From positions 35,237 to 99,236 of the forward strand of contig CAUDNR010001491.1 in NCBI GenBank assembly GCA_958430865.1: a stretch of 64,000 bases of DNA, in the 5' to 3' direction. Below, in pieces: positions 11,338 through 21,058 of the stretch (position 1 is the stretch's first letter; every line of letters begins with the position of its first letter). Source of the stretch: Entrophospora sp. SA101 (lineage: Eukaryota > Glomeromycota > Glomeromycetes > Entrophosporales > Entrophosporaceae). The notes under the pieces are model-generated. The model did no database searches and was not told where the DNA came from. It worked only from the letters and a program-made list of their open reading frames with translations. A program made the translations under genes and the position numbers.

Positions 11338-11472
11338 TTAAAAATTATTTCTTTCTTGCTTTTGATAGTCAATTAGGTGTTGTTGAGCTTGCGGACAGAC
11401 ATATTTTTGGGTGGGGTCTTCGCGGACTCGCTGGCAACCTCAACAGCCATTTTTATAAATTAGTTGGGGCAT
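11338..11472 (-). CDS. Tiny CxxC protein
   Basis: 44 aa with a CWGC motif (W coded by TGA) and a later Cys, possibly a minimal zinc knuckle. The ATG abuts the stop of the upstream gene (11473), which supports translation. Confidence 0.45.
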
Positions 11473-11745
11473 TTATACTATTTCAATTTTTTGGACTTTA
11501 TAAAAAGTGCCTTGATTATTTTGGTTGGGAAGTTCTTGGTAAGTGATTAAAACTTGGCGATTAATGAAGTTGTGGGGAGCATTAGTTAAAGTGGTTAAAG
11601 TTTCGGCTGGCAGACTGAAACTAAAGGCATAAAAATAACGAGTCGGCATTCCGGCTAAACTGAGGCGGAAGTAAGGATTGTTGTTTTTGTCGAATTTCGG
11701 TTCGATATCTAAGATAGTGGCTTTGATTTGTAATTCTTGGGGCAT
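11473..11745 (-). CDS. Putative OB-fold protein
   Basis: 90 aa from the ATG at 11745. The pattern 'ATILDIEPKFDKNNNPYFRL' followed by a 'VLITYQEL' strand and a terminal 'FYKVQKIEI' strand fits an OB-like beta barrel, as in single-strand binding or replication accessory proteins. A TTG at 11757 would extend it into the upstream gene. Neighbours are small zinc and OB-like proteins, reminiscent of mobile-element replication modules. Confidence 0.5.
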   Translation of the reverse strand: MPQELQIKATILDIEPKFDKNNNPYFRLSLAGMPTRYFYAFSFSLPAETLTTLTNAPHNFINRQVLITYQELPNQNNQGTFYKVQKIEIV

Positions 11746-11746
11746 G

Positions 11747-11995
11747 TTAGAGGTCAATATTTATTTGCGGTTTCGGTCGTTGGCAGTGCTGGCAAGCCTT
11801 ACCGGTAATGGTGCGGTCTTTTCAGTGCCAAAGGATGATTTGGTGCAGGGGTTTTAACTTTTTACAGTTAGGACATTTGATTTTGAGAAGGTAAAGGGAT
11901 GAAGAGGCCAGTAATAAGCCCAGGATTATTCCGAGCAGGAGGATGATTAGTAAAGTGAACATAGATTTTAATTTATCATTTAATTCTTCTGTCAT
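11747..11995 (-). CDS. Membrane protein with zinc ribbon
   Basis: 82 aa from 11995 (or 71 aa from the ATG at 11962). One strongly hydrophobic Leu/Ile helix is followed by a two-pair zinc ribbon (CPNC near the middle and CQHC near the end). The same TM plus zinc-ribbon plan occurs at 14111-14341. Follows the HAD-like gene by 8 bases. Confidence 0.55.
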
Positions 11996-12003
11996 ATTAA
12001 TTC

Positions 12004-12873
12004 TTAATTTCTAAAATCCTCTTTCTTTAAATCACTCACTTCATTTTTGACTAATAAAACTCTTTTATCATGCTGACTTGCTATGGCGGGGTAGTAAGGG
12101 GCAATAACAGTAAAGTTCATCTTCTTACAATTATCACAACTATAATCTGTTTCCCCGCGGCATTTACCCATGTATTTTTTCATACAATCAGAGCAAGGTT
12201 TGACTAGAAAATGATTATTGCTTTCAATTATACTTTTACAGATGTTGGGATTATCATCAATAAAAACATCAAAATCCTTGGCAAAATATTTTATTCAATC
12301 ACATTTTGTATTTGCTCCTGGTTGGATTTTCATTTCCTCTGAAAGTAATCGTAATTGAATATTTGCTGGCAAAGGTGCACCAACAGAAGCAAGTTTAGCA
12401 AGTTTAAAAAAAGTTTCTTTAAATACTTCATATTTTCTCTCATCACTAGTAGATAAGAATATTAACTTTTCCACTTTATCCTCTTTGATTAATTTCAATA
12501 AATCCTCAGCTAAGGTTAAAAATGGTGCTTGTAAATAAAAATCGGGGGAACTTGCTACTTTTTTATATTCTCTTTCTAATTCCTCATAGTTACCTCTAAT
12601 TTTTAATTCAAAGCCATAAGGAGAATAATCAAACACAATTTCATTTTCTAATTTGCCTCCTCAAAATTCTTTAAAAAATTTAGAAAAGTTTATACAGTTG
12701 AAATTAAAACATTCTACTCCATTTTTTTTATGGAGCATCCTTTCTGAGGCTCTTGCTAAACAAAAAGGTTCAGTGGACTGGATTACCTCATCTCAGTCGC
12801 AAATTATTTTTAATTTCTTATTCGTGTTTTTATAGTAGTCGTAGAGACTGGTTATTATTTGTTTATTTTCCAT
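12004..12873 (-). CDS. HAD-like hydrolase with Cys-rich tail
   Basis: 289 aa. HAD motifs in order: motif I 'IICDWDEVI' near residue 27 (Asp-Trp-Asp, with the Trp coded by TGA), motif II 'LIFLSTSD' near 132, and a motif IV-like 'DFDVFIDDNP' near 200. A Cys-rich tail follows (CSDCMKKYMGKC, CDNCKK), probably a zinc ribbon. HAD enzymes are mostly phosphatases using the first Asp as nucleophile; motif III Lys cannot be assigned with certainty. The start overlaps the upstream 47-aa gene by 11 bases. Substrate unknown. Confidence 0.65.
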
Positions 12874-13006
12874 AGATTTCTTTTCTTTTTTGCTGGTTCC
12901 TTTCCGTTCATGTTTGAATTTGGATAATTCAGCAAGCTGCTTTATTTAACTGTTCGTTTTGCTCTTGGAGCGAAAAGTTGTTTTTATTTTCTTTTTCTCG
13001 GTTCAT
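12863..13006 (-). CDS. Small hydrophilic protein
   Basis: 47 aa with two TGA(Trp) codons. The ATG overlaps the upstream TAA (TAATG), a coupling arrangement seen repeatedly in this block. No domain recognised. Confidence 0.45.
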
Positions 13007-13236
13007 TATTTTTCTAGTCATTTTTTAGTATTTCAATTAGTTTCGCAGGGCGGACAAAATCCCTCAATGGTTAACTGCTCTGTGCTGTCTTTTTTACATT
13101 CTAAACAATACCTAATTCCCGCTAATTCTAATAAACTGCGGCGGGTAATTATCTAGTTGGCTAATCTTTGTTTAACTTCTTTTAATAAATCACTGTCGGA
13201 AATATGTTTTAATTCTTTATTTAATGTCATAGTCAT
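13006..13236 (-). pseudogene. Zinc-knuckle ORF split by an in-frame TAG
   Basis: A 28-codon ORF from the ATG at 13236 ends in TAG (13153-13155). The same frame continues for 48 codons with a CLEC...CPPC zinc pair to the TAA at 13006-13008. Either this is a recent nonsense mutation, or the second half starts from a non-AUG codon (ATA/ATT directly after the TAG). Confidence 0.45.
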
Positions 13237-13256
13237 ATAATTTTCAAGTCATATTT

Positions 13257-13796
13257 TTAAATATTATTTGGGTTTTCTAGTAATTTCCTGTCCGTGTCTC
13301 ATTGGGCTAACTGTTGTAAATAACTTTCTTTAGCTTTTATTTGTGCTTGGTAATAAGTGTTCTTGGTATCTTCAGTTTGGCTGATATTTTGAGTCCGACC
13401 TAATAAATAACTGTCACTAAATCGTTCTTGGCCTAATTTATTCGCGCAAATCTTTAATATTTGGCTTTGTCTTATTTTATCCTTATATTGCTTAATTTCT
13501 TGGTGGGTTTTTGTGATTTCTGTGGCAATTCAGGCTTGACAATCACAATCGGAATAATCAACATTTGCCGCATCTTGGTTTTTATATAATGGACTAGTGT
13601 AGCATTTGCAGCATAATGCCTTAGATACCATTAGGTTGGTTGTTTCTTCTAAAAAGCGGTTAATTTTGTGGATACGATGCTTAATTAATGGTCGTTGACA
13701 ATCATAACAAAAATAATTTTCTTGGTTCCGATAGCACCAAATTTTATCTTTATTAGTTTGGTAATATGTTCGTGTTAATTCGGGTTTTGTTGCCAT
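13257..13796 (-). CDS. Zinc-binding/coiled-coil hypothetical protein
   Basis: 179 aa. Two Cys pairs (CYDC near residue 30 and CCKC near 63) and a third cluster (DCDC near 86) suggest zinc binding; the C-terminal half is a Lys/Gln-rich helix. In-frame TGA codons at 13530-13532 and near the end. It lies 4 bases after the stop of 13801-13998, in the same operon. Confidence 0.6.
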
Positions 13797-13800
13797 GGTT

Positions 13801-13998
13801 TTATTCTTCCATACAGTCCGCTCCGCCTAATTTAAAAAATAGGTCAGCGTTTTTGTTATCTTCCTTGTTGCTGCACTCCCGACAAATTCCCTTTTTGCTA
13901 TATAAAATGTAGGCTTGTCGTTTCCAATATTCCGTTTTTTTCTTTTCTTCTGCTACTGCTTCATTTTCTTGGCTGGTTTTACTTTCATTATTATTCAT
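13801..13998 (-). CDS. Small hypothetical protein with CxxC
   Basis: 65 aa; acidic/Asn-rich N-terminus, then 'ICRECSN' and a final Cys. Perhaps half of a zinc site. Supported mainly by tight packing with its neighbours. Confidence 0.5.
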   Translation of the reverse strand: MNNNESKTSQENEAVAEEKKKTEYWKRQAYILYSKKGICRECSNKEDNKNADLFFKLGGADCMEE

Positions 13999-14026
13999 TA
14001 GTCTTAAAATTTCCTGCTTTTGGTTT

Positions 14027-14060
14027 TGGTAGCGGATAAGGGACTTGAACCCTTAAAATT
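14027..14060 (-). other. tRNA/tmRNA 3'-end-like fragment
   Basis: On the minus strand: a T-arm (5-bp stem AAGGG/CCCTT with loop TTCAAGT), then acceptor strand ATCCGCT, A and CCA. No complete cloverleaf precedes it. The complementary 7-mer AGCGGAT lies at 14649-14655, but the gene 14111-14341 lies between. Could be a tRNA or tmRNA remnant, or an attachment site. Confidence 0.35.
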
Positions 14061-14110
14061 CCTGCTAATCAGTGCGAAATTCAAAACCAATGGGGAGAAT
14101 TACGGCTATT

Positions 14111-14341
14111 TTAGTCATTATTTTTATTCTTTCTAAAAACTCAACAAATTCAGATAGTAAGAACTAATAATAGTATTATTATAATTCCCCACGCTAAAAA
14201 CGCGTCTCTTTTGTTTTCCTCATTAATTTTTTTAGAACAAGTTTCACAAAAATAACCACCATAGTATTTGCTTTCGTATTTAATTAAATCCTCTTTGGGA
14301 TGCTTCTTTTCACATTTAGTGCATTTTCTTTTTTTAGTCAT
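14111..14341 (-). CDS. Zinc-ribbon membrane protein
   Basis: 76 aa. Residues 7-40 form a two-pair zinc ribbon (CTKC...CETC). The C-terminus is a TM helix (about 50-70, with TGA-coded Trp) and a short basic tail. The order is the reverse of 11747-11995 but the parts are the same. Role unknown. Confidence 0.6.
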
Positions 14342-14497
14342 TATTCATTTTCTTTAGCATTTTCCTAAAATTTCTGCCCTTTTGGCGAGAGAGCAGAGGA
14401 ACTCGTAATAAAAATAATACCCCATTATTCGCAGAGTTGGGGGCTCTATACTTAAATATGGTTAATCTTTAATGACAATAAATACTTAGTCAACCAG

Positions 14498-14815
14498 AAG
14501 TGGGAGTTTGTTCCGTTGCTGAACGCACTCCCGTGTTAGTGGCATAATAAAGATGGTTTATACTTCCGAGCTGATAAACATTACTAGGCCCAAAGTCAAA
14601 ATTGGGTTGCTAATGCTGGCGATTAGATAAATAACCGCACTCCAAACCATCCGCTAAAACATTATGCTCGGAAGGTGAGTTTTCTTTATTTTATTTACAA
14701 GGCGCCTAGCAATTCTAAGGGTGGTTGCGAAATACCCCAGTAGCGAATATTTAATCTGCCTTGGTTGGTCAGTCTGAGACTCTCACCAACTAGACTGACC
14801 CATTTACTCCCACTT
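14498..14815. ncRNA. Candidate structured RNA (strand uncertain)
   Basis: About 320 bp with little coding potential and higher GC than its surroundings. Long-range complementary arms: 14498-14507 with 14806-14815 (10 bp, closing); 14552-14559 with 14644-14651 and 14563-14571 with 14666-14674 (together a pseudoknot order); 14767-14775 with 14792-14800 (9-bp hairpin); and 14502-14507 alternatively with 14527-14532. I could not match it to RNase P, tmRNA, 6S or group I intron cores. The larger gene-free stretch is 14342-14890. Minus-strand fragments read as short protein-like pieces, so a decayed gene is the alternative. Confidence 0.4.
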
Positions 14816-14890
14816 TAATCCGATTGTGAACTATAAAACTAAAATTCCTGACTTTTTAGGCGGGCGGGGAGTGATTGGAACCCAAAAGGA

Positions 14891-15091
14891 TTATTCGCTC
14901 AAATTTCTCTTACAAGGGCCACAATAACCACCACGGAGAGTGAATACTTGTCTTTTACAGGCTTTTACTTTAATTCTCTTTTTTTATTCATCATTTTCTT
15001 CTTGGCATTCTAGGCAGTCCTTGCGACAACCGTGCAAGACTTGCATGATGGTACGGATATTTTGTTGTTCTAAATTTGGTTTCTTAGTCAT
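14891..15091 (-). pseudogene. Zinc-ribbon ORF split by an in-frame TAA
   Basis: A 35-aa ORF (14984-15091, with 'CRKDCLEC') ends in TAA. The same frame then continues 30 codons with another Cys pair ('YCGPC') to 14891. The ATG overlaps the stop of the upstream gene by 8 bases, so the first part is probably translated. Same pattern as 13006-13236. Confidence 0.45.
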
Positions 15092-15410
15092 AACATTCTA
15101 ATGTTTCTCCTTGCTCGGTGGGATGCTTGGTTCCCAACAAAAGATTGCGGATTTCTTTAATGATGGCTTTTTTATTGGCAAGTGGATAATTACTCTCTTC
15201 CAGTTCGTACAGGTTGGCTAAGGAACAAGACCAACAGAACTTTTTTTCTTCCCAGGTTGGGGTGCTGCCAATTCAGACTGGTTTTTCACTAATTACTGTT
15301 ATTTCCTTATTAAGCGAGCATTTAAAACAAGTACCCCGCTGATTAGGCGGGGCGAGGGTCAGGGTAAGGAGCTGCTGATTAATGGTTAAAGTTCAAGTTT
15401 TATTCATCAT
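15084..15410 (-). CDS. Zinc-ribbon protein
   Basis: 108 aa (ATG at 15410 or 15407). Two Cys pairs ('CFKC' near 33 and 'CWSC' near 63) frame a short beta region, as in a zinc ribbon. It overlaps the 3' end of the 929-aa gene by 11 bases and the next gene by 8, so it is translationally coupled on both sides. Confidence 0.6.
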
Positions 15411-18189
15411 CTTTTTCAGCATCCTCAACAACATTTTCTGTTGGTTCTGCTTCACTGGGACCATTTCATCATTTAGCAATATTTTTTCTAAATACCGCCG
15501 CTAAGAGGCCGCCGACTACTAATAGTGGCACCCAAACTGGTCATCAGTAATTGTTGTTTAATCAGGCAATAGCACCTTTTTCCTCAGTTGGAGTTGGGCT
15601 GGGATTATCCTCTTGCTCCTCACTTGGTTTAGTTAAAGCATTTTCGTTAATCTTGCCAATGGCACACTCATAAAGGTATTCGCTGAACTTATCTTTTTCA
15701 TCATCTTCCAATTTATCCTTACTGTCAATTTTCTGTTGGCCGCCTTTTTCTGACCAAGCAAACTTCAAATATCTTTCGTGCTTCTTGTTATCCGCCAACT
15801 TATTAAACTCTCACTGGTGGATAAGTAATATCACAGCCTGAGGGTCTTTTTCTTGAAATAAGTCGGTCAGAGTTTTTAATTTGGCATCTTGGCCGGTCAG
15901 GAAAGTTAGAAAGTCCGGGTTAATTTCTTTAAATTTATCCTGGTTATCAGCATCTTTTTCAAATACACAGACTTTTTTTAGTAAAGTTTCCAGGCTGGCC
16001 GTGTTGTTAAAGGCAGCTTGGCCGTCTTTTTTTGCTTTTCATTGGTCTATTTTGGTTTGGTCAAAGACTGCTTCTAATCCCGCTTCGTATTGTTTTACTA
16101 TATTTTGTCAGTCTTGGATATTTTCTTCCGGAGTTTGGTTGTCGATGGCTGCTTGGAGTTTGGTTTTAATTTCCTGTTGTTTGGGCGTTAGTTTGACTAA
16201 CTTTTCTAATTCCACTAAATTATCATGTCATCAGTTTAAATTAAGAATATCATAATGTTTTTTGCCTTCCGCATCAGGCTGATTGGCTTTAATAATCGCT
16301 ATTCTTTGTTCGGTGGTTATATTCCTGTTTTCTTCTTCACTGCCACCAACTTTTCAACCGATACTGTCTCAACTGGATTGGTGTCATTTGCTTATACAAG
16401 CCATAATTGTCTCATAACTTTCTTGTAAAGCGGTATTTTCATTAGGAACATCACTAGCTATTTCTGTGTCATTATTTTTTAAGAACCTAATATCGCTTAA
16501 TAATCTGTGAACTTCATAGAGTTGCATTAAGGTTAGGCGGTTATCGTCAGTATCGCTGTTTTTTTTGAAACCTTTATATTCAGTAGGGCTAATTTTTCAT
16601 TTATCTTTTAATTCGGCTCTTAGTTCATTTATTCGAGCAGTAATCTTAGTGTCGATTTCGGTTTCTTTAGCTTGGAGTGCTTTTTTAGTAGCCGCAACTT
16701 CTTCTTCGGCTTGTCTTAATTCATCACCACCAGTACCGACTCTTTTTAGTTCACTTTTCATCAATGCTTTTAACTTATATAGTAAAGCTTGTTGTTTGTG
16801 AAAGTATTTCGGGAAGTCTAATAAAGTATAGTTGTGACCGCCATTAGCAAAACTACCAAAATTGTTTTCTTCAATTACTTGGCGATAATCATTATAAAAG
16901 GTAGTGTAAATATCAGTGTCAAAACTGCTAATTATTTTTTCTTTGCGGCCTTCATTGAGATTGTGATAGGTTTGGAAGGCATGACTATTCAATTTACTTC
17001 AACCACGTAGCCCTTCTTCAATTTCAAATTTAACCGCTTGGTCTTTTCACTCTTTTTTTGGGATAGAGCCATAAAAACCAGTTTTCGTGTCACTGTTAGC
17101 AAAATTTTTATCTAGGTAGTTTTCATGACCTCAACTGTGTAATTTACCTGCCGTATAAGGTTCATCTTGAGCCGGGATAAAGACTAATTCGGTTTGCTCG
17201 GGAATTTCCTTCAAAACTTTTGCTTTGACATCATCATGTTCTATTCAAGCGGAGTTTTTTTGCAAAAAGTCAATAAAATCAAAGTAAGCTTCAATACTGG
17301 TTTTATTAAAAAGAGTATCGATCATTCCCGTTTCATCTTCTTTGACAAAACCATGACCAAAACTGTATTCCTTGCGACCTGTTTCGGCATCAGTAAATTC
17401 TACCAAGTTTTGGGCGTGGTCTTGCAGGATTTTTAATTGACCTTGGATTGCCCCGGCATTAGCACTAGTCGCGGTAAAAGTCAAAGCAGGCAGGCCAGTG
17501 GGCGGAGTATTAGTTAGGTTGGCAAATTCATCTTTGTCAATCTTTTTTATTTCCGCTAAGGTTCGTGTAATCAGCTTAATTAGTTCTTGTTCAGTTATTT
17601 TGATTGACTTTTGCTTATGACCACCACCAGTATAAAGATTTACTTCATAAAGGTTAGTTTTATAATCTTGCGGAGTTGCTCCGCTGGGAGAAGTGGGAGT
17701 AAACTTTTGAGCATTATAATCACTAACTAGTTTAATTCAACCCTCAGTTCGGTAAGCATCAGCACCTGAATTTCGCAAAAAATCTTGCTGCTGTTTAGTA
17801 TAATTTTTACCAGTTTTGAGATTAGTTTTTCATTCGTTAATACTTGCTTCTAATTGATCATGTTGCAGGGCTAAATTAGCGTAAGTTTCGGTATAGCCCT
17901 CTTTACTCGCTAAGTCTTTTTTTTTGGTTACTAAATCACTTGCTAGGGCTTTTCTTTGGGCGATTAAAAGTTCAACATCATTAACTTTTATTTTTTCTCC
18001 GGTCTTAGCCGTTACTTCTGCCCCATCTAAAGCAAAAGATTTTTGACCTAGTTTTTTGTCACCTTTTTGAAAAGTATGTTCGATTTCTTGACCCACTAAG
18101 CCAGCTACCTCTCGTTCTCAACTACCACCATGTTGGTCGGCATCGGCACTTCACTTATTATATTTTTTTTTATTTAATATATTTACCAT
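15400..18189 (-). CDS. 929-aa C-terminally anchored coiled-coil surface protein
   Basis: A single frame of 929 aa across many TGA(Trp) codons, otherwise seen as half a dozen fragments. Mostly helical and hydrophilic, with long coiled-coil-like stretches, Trp-rich segments, and a Pro/Ser/Glu linker before a TM helix at about residues 880-903. A short acidic tail follows. No signal peptide is evident, so topology is unclear: a tail anchor with the bulk in the cytoplasm, or export by an unknown route. It is the first and longest gene of the minus-strand block. No domain recognised; possible structural or adhesive role. Confidence 0.75.
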
Positions 18190-18892
18190 AAAATTTAATT
18201 CTTCTATTTTGTTATGCATTTAATTCGGCAACCAACAGCACTAAAATGAACTAACCGCTTATTGATTGCCTATTCAGAAATTAATCATGATTATTTTTGA
18301 CATAAAGGGAAACACAACCTAAAATTAGTATATAGTTTGCTTAAAAAACTTTTTATATTTTTGTTTTTGAAATAAGACTATACTAAACCCTCTTTTTAGA
18401 GCCTAATTTGGATATATGGAGAGGATCATAACAGGGTGGGTTAGATTGTCCCAACCCTCATGTCTTAATTCCTAAGAATTAAAATTTTATCAACTTTTTC
18501 CAGATTTAAAAAAAACCGAAAAAAATTAGCAAAACTAATTCTTGGCAAAAAGCAGAGAACTCTAATTCCTTACTTGGTGGGGAATTAGAATCCTCATTTA
18601 GAACCCTTGACCGGTACTAATAAATCCATTGTGATAAACCAATTCTTTAAGTTCGCGGCTCATACCTTTACTCGTTTTCAGAGTTTTTATAGTTCTTATC
18701 CTCTAGCGATTTATCATGCGCTATTCTACACTTTACATTTTTGCTCGGTTGCAGGACTTTTTTATTTTCAGATTAATTTCTGAGGATAAAATTCAAATTA
18801 GTAGTTTTTTATTTTTGGGTTTAAGAGTAAAATTAATAAATATATACATGTTGGGTTAACATTCCCCATCAAGTGTAAAGTTATTGAAAAAA
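18190..18892. other. 700-bp intergenic region with hairpins and a 23S-like motif
   Basis: Separates divergent transcription units. Contains a 9-bp hairpin (18561-18569 with 18581-18589) and a GGGTT/AACCC hairpin near 18441-18462. The stretch near 18609-18625 (TGACCGGTACTAAT) resembles the conserved 3' terminus of 23S rRNA, but the rest of 23S is absent. Probably includes promoters for the ribosomal genes and the 929-aa gene. Confidence 0.4.
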
Positions 18893-19090
18893 ATGGATAA
18901 GCCAGAAAAAATCGAAAAAGTAAAAAAAAAATTATCAAAAGAGGAATTATTAGCTAAATATCGGGCAACCTTAATGGTTCTGCAAATGAAAAGTAAGATG
19001 GGGCAATTAGTTCAAACTCATCAGATAAAAGAGTTAAAAAAAGAAATTGCTCGGTTGCTGACTGCCGATAAGATAATAAAAAATAAATAA
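18893..19090 (+). CDS. rpmC: Ribosomal protein L29 (uL29)
   Basis: 65 aa from the ATG at 18893 (a TTG lies 9 bases upstream). Shows the L29 helical hairpin with 'KLSKEELLAKYRATLMVL' and a central Gln/Leu region ending in ELKKEIARL. Binds 23S rRNA near the tunnel exit. First of a shortened spc-type operon; L16 and S3, its usual upstream neighbours, are absent. Confidence 0.85.
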   Translation: MDKPEKIEKVKKKLSKEELLAKYRATLMVLQMKSKMGQLVQTHQIKELKKEIARLLTADKIIKNK

Positions 19091-19093
19091 TAT

Positions 19094-19357
19094 ATGAATC
19101 AAGTATTCACGGGAACAGTAATTAGTTTAAAAAATGCCAAAACTGCGACAGTCGAACTAATTTTTAATAAATTACATCCAAAATATCACAAACCAATCAA
19201 AAGCAAAAAAAAAGTTCAGGCTCATAATGAGGAATATGAACTAGAATTAGGAGACAAAGTAGTAATTAAAAGCAGTCGTCCTTACTCAACCACTAAAAGA
19301 TTTTTGGTAATCAAAAAAGAAGAAAAATTAAACAAAGTAACTGCACTAACAATATAA
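19094..19357 (+). CDS. rpsQ: Ribosomal protein S17 (uS17)
   Basis: 87 aa. Has the S17 pattern: GTVISLKNAKTATVEL, then 'HPKYHKPIKSKKKVQAHNE', then 'GDKVVIKSSRPYSTTKRF'. Primary 16S rRNA-binding protein of the small subunit. Follows rpmC by 3 bases. Confidence 0.95.
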   Translation: MNQVFTGTVISLKNAKTATVELIFNKLHPKYHKPIKSKKKVQAHNEEYELELGDKVVIKSSRPYSTTKRFLVIKKEEKLNKVTALTI

Positions 19358-19381
19358 GAAGTATAAATATAATTAATTAAT

Positions 19382-19753
19382 ATGTTACAAAACGAGTCAA
19401 TTTTATCCGTGGCTGACAATTCCGGAGCCAAAAAAATATTAGTAATTCGCTGTTTGGGTGGTTCTAATCGGCGGTATAGCCGAGTTGGAGACCTAGTAAA
19501 AGCAACAGTGAAAAAAGCTGACCCGCACGCCAATATCAAAAAAAGTCAAATAGTGACAGCGGTAATTGTGGCTACCAAAAGGCATTTCCGCCGACAAAAT
19601 AATACTTGAATAAAGTTCAGTAAGAATTATGCCGTGTTAGTGAAAGAAGATGGCAAAGAACCAGTTGGAACCCGCATATTTGTCCCTTTATTAGCCGAAT
19701 TTGACCAATGAGGATACAAAAAAATGTTTTCCTTAGCCCCCGAAATTTTATAA
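19382..19753 (+). CDS. rplN: Ribosomal protein L14 (uL14)
   Basis: 123 aa once the TGA at 19607-19609 is read as Trp. Conserved '[19 protein letters not shown]' and '[20 protein letters not shown]' stretches (the latter with a TGA-coded Trp), ending 'SLAPEIL'. This gene alone shows that the genome uses table 4. Binds 23S rRNA at the subunit interface. Confidence 0.96.
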
Positions 19754-19759
19754 AACATT

Positions 19760-20083
19760 ATGACAAAAAGTAAAATGAAATTAAAAACTGGCGATAAAGT
19801 AAAGGTTATTACCGGCCAGCACCGGGGAATAATTGATTATATTTCTCGTCTAGACACAAAAGAACAAACAGTTTATTTAAAAAAAGTTAGTCGCAAAAAA
19901 TACGACAAATCTACTCCCGAAAATAAAAAAAAGAGTGAATTAAAGGAAATAATGACCCCGCTTCATATTTCTAATGTGGCTTATTGATTAGAAGATAAAA
20001 AGAAAATTACCAAAATTGGTTTTCAGGAAAAAGAAGGCAAAAAGGTGCGAAAATCCCGAAAATATAATATAGTAGTAAATTAA
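19760..20083 (+). CDS. rplX: Ribosomal protein L24 (uL24)
   Basis: 107 aa. N-terminal KOW motif ('KTGDKVKVITGQHRG'), then 'PLHISNVAYWLEDKKKITKIGF' with one TGA-coded Trp. Assembly-initiator protein of the large subunit. The next gene in ordinary spc operons is rplE, but here a foreign gene intervenes. Confidence 0.93.
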
Positions 20084-20101
20084 TAAACATAAAAATATAA
20101 T

Positions 20102-21058
20102 ATGGTAAGAAAATGTGGGTTTTTTGATTGTAGTAATCCAATAGCAGAAAAAAAAACTAGTTGCCAAAGTTGCGAGGAAAGAAAAGAACAAAATATTTGT
20201 TCGGCTTGTCGACAACCAGAGCCAGAGGAGTCTGAAGTATTGAATTTTCACCTCTCATTTGTGAGAAAAAAATATCTATACGAGGCAGCTACCATAATGA
20301 GGGATAAATTGCCAGTTCAAATTCAAACTGAATTCGACCAATTATTACCCCAGTTAAAATTAAGTGCTAGTGAGCAAGAATTAATTACCAAAGTGGAAAA
20401 ATTTCTTTCGGACTTTTTGGCGGAAAAAGGTGGCAAACAAGACCATGTTGATTGACTTTTATTTTGTTCGGTTTGTAATCCAGAATTTAATAACAAAGCA
20501 GAGGAAATTTTTGAGAAAAATCCGCAAAATAAAGCTCTAATAGAAAGTATAAACGAGAAAGGAAAAAAAATGAGCGAGTTTTTCACTGCCAAGAAACAAG
20601 GAATTAGCGAATGAGAAAAAATAGAGAAAGAAGTCGAAGAAAAAATTTATAAGCAAATCGCGACTAATCCTGACCCTAATCAGAAACCAAATCAGAAAGA
20701 CCAAAATCAACCGAACCAAGATAATAATAATTCGGCGAAAATTACCCAATTACAACAGGAAGTCAATAGTTTAAAACAAGAAATCCGCGACTTAAAAAAA
20801 CCTGGCAACCCTTCTCCTGCTAATTCTGATACTTTGCGAGATAAAGAAAGAAAATTGCAAGAAAAGGAAAAAGAGTTGAAAAAATTATCAGGTGAAAAAA
20901 ATACTCCTCCTTCGAACAATCAAACTAATAATAATTCTAATTTGCCTTTAATAATTGGAGGCATTATTGGAGTAGCAGGAATAATTTGCTTAATTGTTGT
21001 TATCTTGCTAATTTCGCAAAAAAAAAAAAAAACAATAGTATATGCTTATAGTAAATAA
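20102..21058 (+). CDS. Zinc-finger/coiled-coil/TM protein inserted in the ribosomal operon
   Basis: 318 aa. Residues 5-45 contain Cys clusters (CGFFDC, CQSC, CSAC); another pair (CSVC) lies near 122. A coiled coil spans about 205-265, then Asn/Pro-rich linkers and a TM helix at about 281-303. The tail is encoded by an A15 tract (21018-21032). It sits between rplX and rplE on the same strand, and its last 17 bases overlap the rplE start in another frame, so it must be transcribed with, and may be translationally coupled to, ribosomal genes. No family recognised; it resembles other zinc/coiled-coil/TM proteins of this window (23339, 51665). Confidence 0.8.
21018..21032 (+). repeat. A15 homopolymer at the 3' end of a CDS
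   Basis: Fifteen A residues coding Lys, ending 9 bases before the rplE ATG. Slippage would alter the C-terminus and the position of the stop relative to rplE. Confidence 0.8.

Noticed and set aside
14027..14815. tmRNA gene on the minus strand
   Set aside because: The T-arm and acceptor fit, but there is no GG-x-TTCGAC box, no tag ORF, and a 76-aa protein gene would lie inside it.
14498..14815. RNase P RNA
   Set aside because: Pseudoknot order is suggestive, but the conserved GAGGAAAGTC and ACAGAA-type blocks were not found.
14460..14880. A protein gene on the minus strand (Gly/Ser/Asn/Tyr-rich pieces)
   Set aside because: Pieces of only 20-46 codons separated by TAA/TAG and frame changes; composition unlike the other genes.
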